Positions 33,364 to 44,223 of a DNA stretch of 64,000 nucleotides are shown here, one piece after another. The notes under the pieces were generated by a model. It worked only from the letters and a program-made list of their open reading frames with translations. It did not search any database and was not told the DNA's origin. This stretch comes from Intestinibaculum porci (GTDB taxonomy: Bacteria > Bacillota_I > Bacilli_A > Erysipelotrichales > Coprobacillaceae). Where the stretch lies: NCBI RefSeq assembly GCF_003925875.1, contig NZ_AP019309.1, positions 1,612,001 to 1,676,000 of the forward strand, in the 5' to 3' direction. Position 1 is the stretch's first letter, and each line of letters starts with the position of its first letter. Position numbers and translations under genes: made by a program.

Positions 33364-36300
33364 TTACATGATACCTGAGAATTTTTCAAAAAGCGTTTTA
33401 AATTTATCGATAATTCTAAGTTTCTTTTTTGCTCTTCCGCCGCCAAAACGGCTCATTGGAGGCATACAGTCATCAATGGCAGTACCGCCAGTCTTAAGCT
33501 CTCCCTGATTAAATGACTTGTCAAGAAGTGATCTTGTTTTATCTTCCTTAAGTTTTTCATCAGCGATCAGCTGACTTACTTCATCATCATATTTTTCTTT
33601 GACAAATGACTGCCATTCGTCTGTAACTTTCTTATCCTCATCAGAAGGCATAAGATTAACTCTTGCCAGGAATGCAGCGATCAGTTCCTTTTTGCTCCTG
33701 AGCTGAACAGATGAATCGACAGCTTTTAAAATATTAGCAGTTGCTTCGTCATCAAGGCAGTTGTCATTATGATACTTTTGGACAAGATTAAGAATATAGT
33801 CAATGTTAACCTCAATTTGTTTGACTAGTTCAATTTCAAAAATCACGTCATCTTCAATATCTGCTTTATCCGTTTTACGTCTGTATTTTTTATAAAGATC
33901 AAGATAGCGCGACTGAAAATCCTGCATCTGTCTGTCAGTAAGAAGCTTATCATTTTCAAACTGATCAAATGAGTTCAGAATATTCATTACCCTCAAAATG
34001 CTGCCAAATATAGCAATAAATTCCTTTTCCTGCTTTTCACCAAATGGCTCAGTATCTGGCGGATATTTTGAAAGCAGCTCATTAATAAGCTCGTTGTATC
34101 CCTTGTGGTGTCTGCCATCTTTCTCCTCATAACCATCATAATATGATTTGTAATCCTTCAGCAGCACGATGCTTCCTGCATCCTTATCACCAAATAGTGA
34201 TATAGCATCTTCAACCTCCTGCGAAAGGTTTCTGAAGCAGACAATATTACCGAATGTCTTAACACTGTTTAGGATTCTGTTCGTACGGGAGAATGCCTGA
34301 ATCAGGCCATGCATCTTTAAATTCTTGTCACACCATAAAGTAGATAATGTAGTTGCATCAAATCCAGTAAGGAACATGTTGACTACGATAAGAATATCAA
34401 TCTCACGGTTTTTCATTCTCATAGAAATATCCTTATAGTAAGCTTCAAAATCACCGCTTACTGCAAAATTGGAATGAAACTGCTGATCATAATCACTCAT
34501 GGCTATAAATAGCACTTCCTTGCCTGTTGCATCAAGCATGGATGTATCAAAGTTTTCCTCTTCAAGAATACCGTCTGCCTGTTCCTCATTGGCGGCATAG
34601 CTAAAAATCGTAGCAATTTTTAAGCCAGCGTTTCTTTCATCAATCTGTTTTCTAAATTCCGAATAGTAGCGTACAGCTGCCGGAATAGACTGACAGGCGA
34701 AAATACTGTTAAATCCGCTGACTTTCTTCCCTTTGTAAGAATAGAACGTATTTCTCTTTGTTTTCTGATCATAGTGATCAAGCGTATAAGAGACAATCTG
34801 TGAGATGCGCTTCATAGAAAGCATTGCACTTTCGCTGTTAATGGCCTCAACATTCACATCGCTTTCGTCCTTCATCTTCATGGTGTTGATATAATCAATT
34901 CTGAATGGAAGAACATTGCCGTCATTAATGGCATTAACAATTGTATAGGTATGAAGGCGATCACCAAACAGCTGAGGCGTAGTCGCATAAGCAGGATCAT
35001 TATTCTTGTTGGCATTAGGAGCAAAAATAGGTGTCCCGGTAAAGCCAAAGAGATAATACTTCTTAAAGAATTTGGTAATCTGATGATGCATTTCACCGAA
35101 CTGAGAGCGATGACACTCATCAAAAATAATAACAATACGTTTATTAGAGATCGGATGCCCCTGATTTCGTTTAACAAAAGTAGACAGCTTCTGAATGGTC
35201 GTTACAATGATTCTGTATTCATGCGGATTGCCCTTTTCGTCAAGATCAGAAAGCTGACGTTCCAGTATTTTTGTTGATGTATTGCCATTAGCTGCTCCTT
35301 TTTCGAAACGGTCATATTCACGCATTGTCTGATAATCAAGATCCTTTCTGTCAACCACAAACAGGACCTTATCAATATAGTCAAGCTGTGAAGCTAGAAT
35401 AGCTGTCTTAAAGGAAGTCAGGGTCTTCCCTGTTCCAGTTGAATGCCATATGTAGCCGCCTGCGCCAATTGTGCCTTCTCGGTGATAGTTCGTAGCCAGA
35501 TTAATACGATTGAGAATGCGTTCGGTAGCCGTAATCTGATATGGACGCATAACAAGAAGAAGATCCTCAGATGTCAGTACACAGTATCTTGTCAGAATAT
35601 TAAGAATGCTATGTCTGGCAAAGAACGTCTTTGTGAAATCAATGAGATCAGTGATGATATGGTTATTGGCATCTGCCCAGTAAGAAGTAAATTCAAATGA
35701 ATTAGAAGTCTTTTTCTTCGATCCTTTTTTGTTCTTCATTTCCGCAATGTGGGAGTTTCTGGTCGTGTTTGAATAGTACTTTGTATGCGTACCGTTGCTG
35801 ATCACGAAGATCTGCACATACTCAAAAAGGCCATGAGAAGACCAGAATGATTCACGCTGATAGCGATCGATCTGGTTAAAAGCTTCCTTTAATGCAATGC
35901 CTCTTCTTTTCAGCTCGATGTGAATAAGAGGCAGCCCATTCACAAGAATCGTTACATCATAACGGTTATCATGCAGACCATCATTATTGACATACTGATT
36001 AATTACCTGAAGATAATTTTTGTGGATATTTTTCTTATTGATGATAGTAATGTTTTTAGTGCTTCCATCATCTCGTTTAAGCACCTGCACATTATTCTGC
36101 TGAATGATTCTCGTTTTTTCGACAATGCCCTCATTGGTGTTTGCTAAAACATCATTGAAGAATCTATCCCACTCATTGTCACTAAATTGAAAGTCATTCA
36201 GCTTTTCAATCTGTGTGCGAAGATTATCAATAAGCTCTGATTCAGAGTGTATTGGCAAGTAAGAATACCCCTGCCTTCCCAGCAGTTCAATGAATTCCTT

Positions 36301-36408
36301 TTCAAGTTCAGCTTCTGACTGATACTTTGAAGATTCAAACTGCTCAGGGGTATACTCGCTTACAACGGTAGAATCGTCAGAGCTTGCTACAACGTTGTAT
36401 GCTGTCAT
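33364..36408 (-). CDS. hsdR: Type I restriction endonuclease subunit R (HsdR)
   Basis: 1,014 residues. The N-terminal PD-(D/E)xK nuclease has the V-T-I-L-V-N-G-L-P-L-I-H-I-E-L-K-R core near 150-166. The superfamily-2 translocase has Walker A H-S-T-G-T-G-K-T near 322-330, the DEAD-box variant F-D-E-C-H near 429, F-T-G-T-P, and motif VI Q-A-F-S-R-T-N-R-I. The C-terminal helical region would bind the methylase core. HsdR translocates DNA past unmethylated sites and cuts at distance. No damage is visible, so restriction should be functional if the subunits assemble. It lies 26 nt downstream of the GIY-YIG gene. Confidence 0.95.
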   Translation of the reverse strand: MTAYNVVASSDDSTVVSEYTPEQFESSKYQSEAELEKEFIELLGRQGYSYLPIHSESELIDNLRTQIEKLNDFQFSDNEWDRFFNDVLANTNEGIVEKTRIIQQNNVQVLKRDDGSTKNITIINKKNIHKNYLQVINQYVNNDGLHDNRYDVTILVNGLPLIHIELKRRGIALKEAFNQIDRYQRESFWSSHGLFEYVQIFVISNGTHTKYYSNTTRNSHIAEMKNKKGSKKKTSNSFEFTSYWADANNHIITDLIDFTKTFFARHSILNILTRYCVLTSEDLLLVMRPYQITATERILNRINLATNYHREGTIGAGGYIWHSTGTGKTLTSFKTAILASQLDYIDKVLFVVDRKDLDYQTMREYDRFEKGAANGNTSTKILERQLSDLDEKGNPHEYRIIVTTIQKLSTFVKRNQGHPISNKRIVIIFDECHRSQFGEMHHQITKFFKKYYLFGFTGTPIFAPNANKNNDPAYATTPQLFGDRLHTYTIVNAINDGNVLPFRIDYINTMKMKDESDVNVEAINSESAMLSMKRISQIVSYTLDHYDQKTKRNTFYSYKGKKVSGFNSIFACQSIPAAVRYYSEFRKQIDERNAGLKIATIFSYAANEEQADGILEEENFDTSMLDATGKEVLFIAMSDYDQQFHSNFAVSGDFEAYYKDISMRMKNREIDILIVVNMFLTGFDATTLSTLWCDKNLKMHGLIQAFSRTNRILNSVKTFGNIVCFRNLSQEVEDAISLFGDKDAGSIVLLKDYKSYYDGYEEKDGRHHKGYNELINELLSKYPPDTEPFGEKQEKEFIAIFGSILRVMNILNSFDQFENDKLLTDRQMQDFQSRYLDLYKKYRRKTDKADIEDDVIFEIELVKQIEVNIDYILNLVQKYHNDNCLDDEATANILKAVDSSVQLRSKKELIAAFLARVNLMPSDEDKKVTDEWQSFVKEKYDDEVSQLIADEKLKEDKTRSLLDKSFNQGELKTGGTAIDDCMPPMSRFGGGRAKKKLRIIDKFKTLFEKFSGIM

Positions 36409-36434
36409 ATTATCTATCCCTTTCTGATTAAATT

Positions 36435-37133
36435 TTATCCGGTGCGTTTTCTCCTATAGATATCAATTGGATCATCGTCCTGATTTTTCCAGTTCACCCA
36501 GCCATTGGAAGGACCTCCAATAACAAAGTCGCTTGCAGCAGAAGGCGCCATAAATGTAACATCTTCCTGTGTCACAAAATCTTTTACGGCATCTGAATGT
36601 CTGACTGAACGTATATTATCAGCAAGACGTTCAGCTTCAGTTGGACTTATTACTGTCCCTTTTGGAATGATATACCGTCCTTCTTTTACTATCATGCTGG
36701 CTTCCACAGCTTTGTTTTCATTTCTTTTGATTTTTCTTTTCAGATAATATGTTCCATCGGGAACCAGTGCCCAGTCTTCCTTAATATGTCTTTTTGCAGT
36801 TGCTTCATCAAAAGTCTGCTCCTTTGTCTCGGTTTCAGGATAAACCTGATTTCCTTCAAAAGATGAGAGAAGCTGAATGACAAGATCAATATCAAGCGCA
36901 AACAGTTCAGTCCCCGGAACACGTGACTTGCTGAAAATATCATCAAGAAGTTTTTCCTTCTCATCATAATCTTCAACCTCAATAGCAAACTGTCTCTGCA
37001 GTCCAACTACATTTGAGTAGCCATTGTGTTCAAGACTGTACATTCTGCCTTCAAAATTGTCAGTTCCTGTCTTTCCTATTTTAATAAGGCCAGGAACAAT
37101 TGTTGACATTACATAAATTATCCCTTTTGACAT
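36435..37133 (-). CDS. GIY-YIG nuclease (T5orf172-like) with DUF4357 domain
   Basis: 232 residues. The N-terminus (G-I-I-Y-V-M-S-T-I-V-P-G-L-I-K-I-G-K-T) fits a T5orf172/MUG113-type GIY-YIG nuclease, with R in G-R-M-Y-S-L and E in the expected region. The C-terminal half (about 120-225) is DUF4357: G-T-Y-Y-L-K-R, then A-A-S-D-F-V-I-G-G-P-S-N-G-W-V-N-W-K. Proteins of this kind are found beside restriction-modification genes, where an accessory role is assumed but, as far as I know, not proven. Its place between hsdS and hsdR in a single operon supports co-function. Confidence 0.8.
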   Translation of the reverse strand: MSKGIIYVMSTIVPGLIKIGKTGTDNFEGRMYSLEHNGYSNVVGLQRQFAIEVEDYDEKEKLLDDIFSKSRVPGTELFALDIDLVIQLLSSFEGNQVYPETETKEQTFDEATAKRHIKEDWALVPDGTYYLKRKIKRNENKAVEASMIVKEGRYIIPKGTVISPTEAERLADNIRSVRHSDAVKDFVTQEDVTFMAPSAASDFVIGGPSNGWVNWKNQDDDPIDIYRRKRTG

Positions 37134-37161
37134 TTTATATCTTCCTTTTCATGCAGTAAGC

Positions 37162-37178
37162 CGGGAACACAGTTCCCG
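37162..37178. repeat. Intercistronic hairpin, copy of the operon terminator stem
   Basis: CGGGAACACAGTTCCCG, identical to the stem at 33067-33083 but without T-run. It lies between hsdS and the GIY-YIG gene and might act as an mRNA processing or stabilising element. Confidence 0.6.
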
Positions 37179-37186
37179 ATCGCTGC

Positions 37187-38975
<1,789 letters not shown>

Positions 38976-38983
<8 letters not shown>

Positions 38984-40544
38984 TTTCTGCACCGCCTTCG
39001 ATTTCAGCAATGATTTCATCAATGGATGCTCTCAGCTTCTCTTCTCTTTTTACAATTTCTCTGATCTCTGCATTTAGTTTTACAATGTCAATCTTTTCTC
39101 GTGTGTCTTCAGGCTCAACATATGTGCTGACAGATAAGTTGTAGTCTTCTTTTGCAATGTCATCGATTGATACGAACTTAACCTTATGTTCAACTTCTTT
39201 TTTATCCATATACCATTTGTAAATAGTCTGAATGTTTTCTTCAGAAAGCTTGTTTGAATTGGTTGCACTAACAAACTCACTTGATGCATCAATGAATAAG
39301 GTCTTATCGTTTTCCTTTGCCTTTCTGAGAATCAGAAGACATGTCTGAATTGAGGTTCCGAAAAAGAGATTACCTGGCATCTGAATGACCGCATCTACAA
39401 AGTTTCTTTCTACTAGATATTTTCTGATTGTCTTTTCTTTGCCGCCTCTGTACATAATGCCTGGGAAGCAGACAATTGCAGCGGTCCCTTCATTAGAAAG
39501 CCAGCTTAATGAGTGCATGACAAAGGCTAAATCGGCTTTTGATTTTGGTGCAAGTGCACCAGCAACATTGAAACGTTCATCGTTGGCGAGTACGGAGTCG
39601 GAATCTCCAGCCCATTTAGTTGAATATGGGGGATTACTTACGATCAGGTCAAACGGCTCATCATCCCAATGCTGCGGATTGATGAGTGTATCCCCTTGTG
39701 CGATATCAAACTTTTCATATCCGATATTATGAAGGAACATATTGATACGACAGAGGTTATATGTGGTTACGTTTTTTTCCTGACCATAGTAGCCTAGTCT
39801 TACATTATCATTGCCTAAGATTTTTGCAGACTGGAGCAGAAGTGAGCCCGATCCACAGGCAGGGTCATATACCTTATTGACCTGTTTTCTGCCATTAAGA
39901 CCAATCAGTGTCAGAAGTCGGCTGACTTCCTGTGGTGTAAAGTACTCGCCGCCGCTCTTCCCTGCATTGGCTGCATACATGCCCATCAGGTATTCATAAG
40001 CATCACCGAATGCGTCAATAGAATTGTCTTCATAACTTCCAAGGTTCATGCTGCCAATCCCATTAAGAAGACTGACCAGACGTTTATTTCTTTCAGCTAC
40101 TGAACCGCCAAGTTTATTGCTGTTGACATCGATGTCATCAAACAGTCCTTTCATATCTCGCTCAGAGTCTGTTCCAACCGATGACTCTTCGATATCTCTG
40201 AAAACTTTATCGAGCGTTTCATTCAGATTCTCGTTACTGTTTGCGTTTTTTCTGACGTTGCAGAACAGTTCGGAAGGAAGAATAAAGAATCCTTTTTCTT
40301 CGATAAGTCCTTCACGTGCTTCTTTAGCATCTTCATCTGACATTTCTGCGTAATCAAAATCCGTATTACCGGCATCATGTTCGCCTTTATTAATATAACC
40401 AGTCATATTTTCAGAAATATATCTGTAAAAGAGCATACCAAGAACGTAGTTTTTGAAATCCCATCCATCAACTGCGCCTCTTAGATCATTGGCGATCTGC
40501 CATATACCCTTATAAAGTTCTAATCTTTGTTGTTCTCTGTCCAT
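38976..40544 (-). CDS. hsdM: Type I restriction-modification N6-adenine methyltransferase (HsdM)
   Basis: 522 residues from the ATG at 40544. The N-terminal HsdM domain is at about 1-150; the methylase domain has the SAM motif Y-D-P-A-C-G-S-G-S-L near 222-231 and the catalytic N-P-P-Y near 304-307. With HsdS it forms the M2S methylase that protects the host, and with HsdR the restriction complex. The C-terminal helices (E-I-V-K-R-E-E-K-L-R-A-S) would pair with the HsdS spacer helices. It heads the operon hsdM-hsdS-GIY-YIG-hsdR-XRE. An in-frame ATG at 40592 has no ribosome site; AGGAAAGG precedes 40544 by about 14 nt. Confidence 0.95.
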
Positions 40545-40711
40545 ATAATAAATAAAACCTTTCCTTTCTAACACATACTTATATTTTATCATAGGCAGTT
40601 ATAATATGACATATTTGGGTAACTATAACTGATAAATTTATCATCTAACAAAGAAATTGTTAGTTCAATGACCTATTTTTGTAATATGATTTTGATGAAA
40701 GGAGAATGCTA

Positions 40712-40960
40712 ATGAAATATCACAACAACAATTTAACAGATGTTGAGAACGTAGGCGAACAGCTGCGCAGGATCAGAAAAGAAAAAAGGCCTGACACAAA
40801 AGCAGGCAGCAGAACTTACTTATCATCCCCCTGACTGGCTGTCGAATGTTGAAATCGGCAGAACGCCTATCACCTTTGTTGATGCCGTCAGACAACTTAA
40901 AGTTTATGACCGACTCGATGAGGTTGATCATTTAGTGCAGCGAGATTTCAGCACAGCACA
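40712..40960 (+). pseudogene. Frameshifted XRE-family regulator
   Basis: ATG at 40712 with AAAGGAG upstream encodes G-E-Q-L-R-R-I-R-K-E-K, then an extra A in a poly-A run (about 40,785) throws the frame. The other frame continues G-L-T-Q-K-Q-A-A-E-L-T-Y-H and D-W-L-S-N-V-E-I-G-R-T-P-I-T-F, clearly a Cro/C1 helix-turn-helix. It resembles the intact regulator at 33,085. It points away from hsdM and may once have been the divergent controller of the operon. Confidence 0.75.
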
Positions 40961-41032
40961 CTCCTTTCACTTATGTATATTTATCTTACTGTTTTATAAT
41001 ATGTTTTAATACTATTAAACCTCAGCTTTCAG

Positions 41033-41163
41033 CTGTTCGCGAAGGTATTTTGATTAATTAGTTAATTCTTGCAATGCAAAAATCGCCATTCTCGATGGTG
41101 TTTTTAAATATCTTCATATTTTCAGCAAAAACAGGTATTCTCGTTCTCGATGGTGTTTTTACA
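41033..41163 (-). repeat. Right-end transposase-binding repeats (three inverted copies)
   Basis: Read on the minus strand, units AAAATACCTTCGCGAACAG (41033-41052), AAAACACCATCGAGAATGG (about 41087-41107) and AAAACACCATCGAGAAC (within 41142-41163) match the left-end motif. The outermost begins TGT at 41163, the expected terminal trinucleotide. Confidence 0.8.
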
Positions 41164-41344
41164 AAACATATCGCGAACAGGACAATTTAATGCGAATAAA
41201 TCAATGTTTTTTGAGAAATGTGTTAAAACACTACCGCGAACAGCAGTTTTTATAATGCAGAAAAACGATGATTTTGTTAAAACATAATCGCGAACAGTAA
41301 GCTTATTTCATTAAATAATGGCTATAAAATGGTCTCTATTATGC

Positions 41345-41375
41345 TAAAAAAGTCTCCAGCTTTGTGCTAGAGACT
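41345..41375 (-). terminator. Terminator of the truncated tnsC copy
   Basis: Same AGTCTCTAGC / GCTGGAGACT stem and T-run as at 26933-26962. Confidence 0.85.
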
Positions 41376-42574
41376 TAATTGGTATCTTGTGTTTTGTTGT
41401 CTAAAAACTGCATCATAACGTCCTTTGACATGCGATCTGGTTTCTTTTTTGCTCTGATCTTTTTTCCTGATAAAACTTTCATTACATCTCTGGTGAACTG
41501 CTTTTCATCAGTAACTGAATAATTGCCAGTTTCATAGAGCTCTTTAGATACATCGATAATACTGTTCACTTTGAAATCATCTGATACGGCGGTAATCTTA
41601 GCGACTGCTGATTTGATCAGCATATCCTTATCAGATGGCTTATTTTTGATTTTCGATATCGTACGTTCATGTTCGATGTCAGACTGCTTGCTGATGTCTT
41701 TTTTCATCAGCTTACTGGCTTCTTCAATCTCAGCTAAACGTGTCCGGTCATAGTCTGAGGCACCAATATTATCAATCGTTTTCATCAGATTCGGATAATA
41801 CTTTTTTGCAACTTTTCTAACGAAGGATTCATTAATCTTTGTCTTGCGATCAGTGATCAGTGCTTCATGCTGAAGTGCTGAATATAATCCAATAATCAGA
41901 TCGATGATTCCATGTGTACAGTCCATGAATGCCTTGAGCAAATCTGGCGTTAAATCTTCTTTAGTGATTTTTACGTCAGTCCATTGATAATCGATGAGTG
42001 CATTGAGTATGCGCATAAATGTCGAATGATTGGAACAGTATGAGTCAGCATAAATAGTTTTACCAAGTCGGCGATTCTGATGGATCTGATCTTCAAAGAT
42101 CAGACGATAAGCAATTTCAGTTCCGATGACGCCAATGCTGACACCAGTACTGTTCATGATTGTAGTAATGGCCTGAAAAGATTCTGTTTTAACATTAACC
42201 CTTTCATGATTGCTATTCTTTGAAGTTAAAAACATTTGAATTTCATCAAATATGATTAATCCAATATTAAAACGTTCAATAATATTAATGACAATATTAA
42301 GTTTTTCGCCTAAGCTGCGTACTTGATCGATTCGCTTCTGAAAAGCCGGATAAGTGTAACCAATAGCAGTATCAACAGCTTTTCCAATATTCGAATAAAA
42401 GGCTGACATATTGCCGTTAGGAGGACACTGGACAATCAGATAAAGTATCTGATAAATTTCGTCTCCCCCTTTCAATCTATGGATAACCACCTGTTTATAA
42501 TGCGACATGATAATTGACAGTGCTAAGCTTTTCCCAGTCCCGCCATATCCAAGAAGAGAAAATGAGCCATTCAA
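41375..42574 (-). pseudogene. N-terminally truncated duplicate of tnsC
   Basis: 399 residues, nearly identical to residues about 172-565 of the intact TnsC, with changes concentrated towards the upstream end (42,080-42,560). Walker A and Walker B remain, but the first 170 residues are gone. The first codons M-N-G-S-F-S-L-L-G replace Y-G-S-F-N-V-E-G, so the break may lie in a third, related sequence. There is no ribosome site before the ATG. Probably not expressed; if it were, it would be an ATPase core without the N-terminal region. Confidence 0.85.
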
Positions 42575-42604
42575 AAGGTCTCTAGCTTTTGTAGCTAGAG
42601 ACCT
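42575..42604 (-). terminator. Terminator-like hairpin, relative of the tnsC terminator
   Basis: Minus-strand stem AGGTCTCTAGCT / AGCTAGAGACCT with a TTTTG-type loop and a short T-run. It resembles the tns terminator and probably belongs to a further element copy, now ending the small gene at 42,625. Confidence 0.65.
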
Positions 42605-42624
42605 AATTGATTCAACTTAAAAAT

Positions 42625-42816
42625 TCATTTAAAAAAATTTCTAGTAGCCTGACGGTCAGCCTCCATTCTTGCTTTCGCAATTCTCTCTTCATTCTCTCTT
42701 TCTAATTTAACTCGTTCAGGATCATAAGCTGGTTCTGGCTTTTTAGAAAAATGAAGATAAAGCGCAATTGCAATAAGAGCTACAAGAATGATAATGATAA
42801 AAATTAAAATAATCAT
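42625..42816 (-). CDS. Small single-span membrane protein
   Basis: 63 residues: one strongly hydrophobic N-terminal span (M-I-I-L-I-F-I-I-I-I-L-V-A-L-I-A-I-A-L-Y) followed by a charged tail with P-E-R-V-K-L-E-R-E-N-E-E-R. GGGAGG lies 8 nt before the ATG at 42816, which is better than the ATG at 42849. No family recognised. A degraded relative of the charged tail lies at 43,840-43,965, so this small gene has been duplicated in the island. Confidence 0.6.
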   Translation of the reverse strand: MIILIFIIIILVALIAIALYLHFSKKPEPAYDPERVKLERENEERIAKARMEADRQATRNFFK

Positions 42817-42889
42817 AAAATTAACCTCCCTTTTATTGTTCTTGTTCAAAAGTCAGTTATAGTTTTTGGCTTGGATTGCCAATATTTTT

Positions 42890-43384
42890 CTAACTACAAT
42901 CAACTAATGTCCCCGATGTTGATTTTGATTTTTCATTTACAGTATAAATACATTTTACCTTAAAAAAGACATTATTAGCCAACTGTTTAGCATTTTGAGA
43001 ATTTGAGTGGAAATAGAAATAATCAATTTTATGAGGCCTTGAATCAAGTGTGATTTTTTCTTTCATTTTATCAGTTGTAAAGTTCTTACTATTATAAACT
43101 CCGGTAACTTTTTTTACATCATCTGGAAGTTTGTAACTGACTTTCAAGTCTTTCATATCCTTTAAATCAGATTTTTTCGAAGTGAGTGTAGTAATAGCAC
43201 AAAGAATATAATTATACTTATAGGGCGATGAATTGATCTCTACTTTCCAATAATAAAAGTCTGTAGAAAGTTGACTAAAATAATCTTTTTTGCTTTGTGA
43301 ACATCCAGTAACGCAAATTAAAGATAAAGTGATTACGAGGACTTTTTTTAAATTATCGATAACTAACATAAATATATTTCTCAC
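42890..43384 (-). CDS. Putative lipoprotein, unknown function
   Basis: 164 residues starting at GTG 43384 (AAGGAGG upstream); an ATG seven codons in is possible. A signal sequence ends in a lipobox L-I-C-V-T-G-C, so the protein would be lipid-anchored at C29. The mature part is rich in K, D, S, Y and T, with a possible disulfide pair (C near 150 and the penultimate C). No family is recognised. It sits among transposon relics beside two other small membrane genes, which may be old cargo. Confidence 0.65.
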   Translation of the reverse strand: MRNIFMLVIDNLKKVLVITLSLICVTGCSQSKKDYFSQLSTDFYYWKVEINSSPYKYNYILCAITTLTSKKSDLKDMKDLKVSYKLPDDVKKVTGVYNSKNFTTDKMKEKITLDSRPHKIDYFYFHSNSQNAKQLANNVFFKVKCIYTVNEKSKSTSGTLVDCS

Positions 43385-43435
43385 TCTCCCTCCTTTTAAA
43401 AGAAATCTCCTGATAAATGTATTTTATAATAAATC

Positions 43436-43556
43436 AGTATAAATAGTTTTTCTAATTCGCGGTTCTAATGACTCCTATCTAAAAGATCAGGCGATATGCA
43501 TTTTCAGTACTGACAATACCAATGCTTACGATCGCACCCATTCGTGATTGTATTTA
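43436..43556 (-). pseudogene. Short diverged tnsC fragment
   Basis: About 120 bases align, with many substitutions, to the tnsC stretch at 42,049-42,170 (the region after Walker B), but contain indels and no open frame. A further independent relic of a related element on the same strand as the intact tns operon. Confidence 0.75.
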
Positions 43557-43796
43557 CTTATGATCATGCTCATAAAATAGGTAAAACGTAAATACCATTA
43601 CAAGATATAGCAGTAAGCTCAAAATAAGAAGTGAATAAACTTTAGATAAAACTGGGATCATGTAATATAATGCAACTAAGAAACCCACAACTAATACAAA
43701 CGAAATGACATTTAGCGCAAAAGGATGCTTTAATTCTTTTTTGCTGATACAAAATGGTAATCTAATAACTTCTAATGTTGAAAGCTGTTTTCTCAT
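43554..43796 (-). CDS. Small two-span membrane protein
   Basis: 80 residues from the ATG at 43796, which follows AAGGTGAT by about 5 nt. Two hydrophobic segments (about 27-47 and 53-74) follow a basic N-terminus M-R-K-Q-L-S-T-L-E-V-I-R. The C-terminus Y-E-H-D-H-K is polar. No family recognised. It abuts the tnsC fragment and belongs to the accessory island. Confidence 0.5.
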   Translation of the reverse strand: MRKQLSTLEVIRLPFCISKKELKHPFALNVISFVLVVGFLVALYYMIPVLSKVYSLLILSLLLYLVMVFTFYLFYEHDHK

Positions 43797-43839
43797 AAAT
43801 ATCACCTTCATCTCTTTAACTATTCTCCAACACTTTTAT

Positions 43840-43965
43840 CTTTCGCGGTGGTCGACAAATGGTTCTTTTCTTTTTTGATTTCCTGTTTCACGTTCTGCTT
43901 CTAATTTTGCCCTTGTAATTCTTTCTTCGTTTTCTCTTTCCAGCTGATTACATTCTATAACATAA
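43840..43965 (-). pseudogene. Fragment related to the small membrane protein at 42,625
   Basis: The minus strand encodes Q-L-E-R-E-N-E-E-R-I-T-R-A-K-L-E-A-E-R-E, matching the charged tail of the small membrane protein. The membrane span is missing and there is no start. The following 200 bases to 44,164 show no gene. Confidence 0.65.
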
Positions 43966-44164
43966 TGACAATTCATTGTAAGCGATCACCTAATAGCTAA
44001 ACTTTTTTTGCTTCGCAAACCATTTTATAATCATTCAGCTTCTCTTCATCTACTTATATTATAATAAAATGGAAATATAAATACAATACTTTGGGTGCGA
44101 ACGGTCATTTTTGGTTTCCAACGGTTATTTTTCATAATCATTTCTCAGCCAAATAAAGCATCAC

Positions 44165-44197
44165 AAAAAAAGAGAGAAGCCAATCAACAGCTTCTCT
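44165..44197 (-). terminator. Terminator of the galactoside operon
   Basis: Minus-strand stem AGAGAAGC / GCTTCTCT with a 9-nt loop and a T-run. Confidence 0.9.
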
Positions 44198-44223
44198 TAA
44201 ATATTCATGGTTCTTATAGCACC

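Larger units (their letters stand above)
41164..42577. mobile_element. Truncated second copy of the Tn7-like left end plus tnsC
   Basis: Starting at the base after the right end of the main element, the sequence repeats the main left end (26,653 onward) almost base for base. It keeps three of the six end repeats (41161-41180, 41223-41243, 41278-41297); about 95 bp holding the other three are missing, as expected from recombination between repeats. It then continues through the tnsC terminator and tnsC up to its Walker A region, where it breaks off. The arrangement is a head-to-tail R-L junction followed by a deleted element. Confidence 0.85.
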
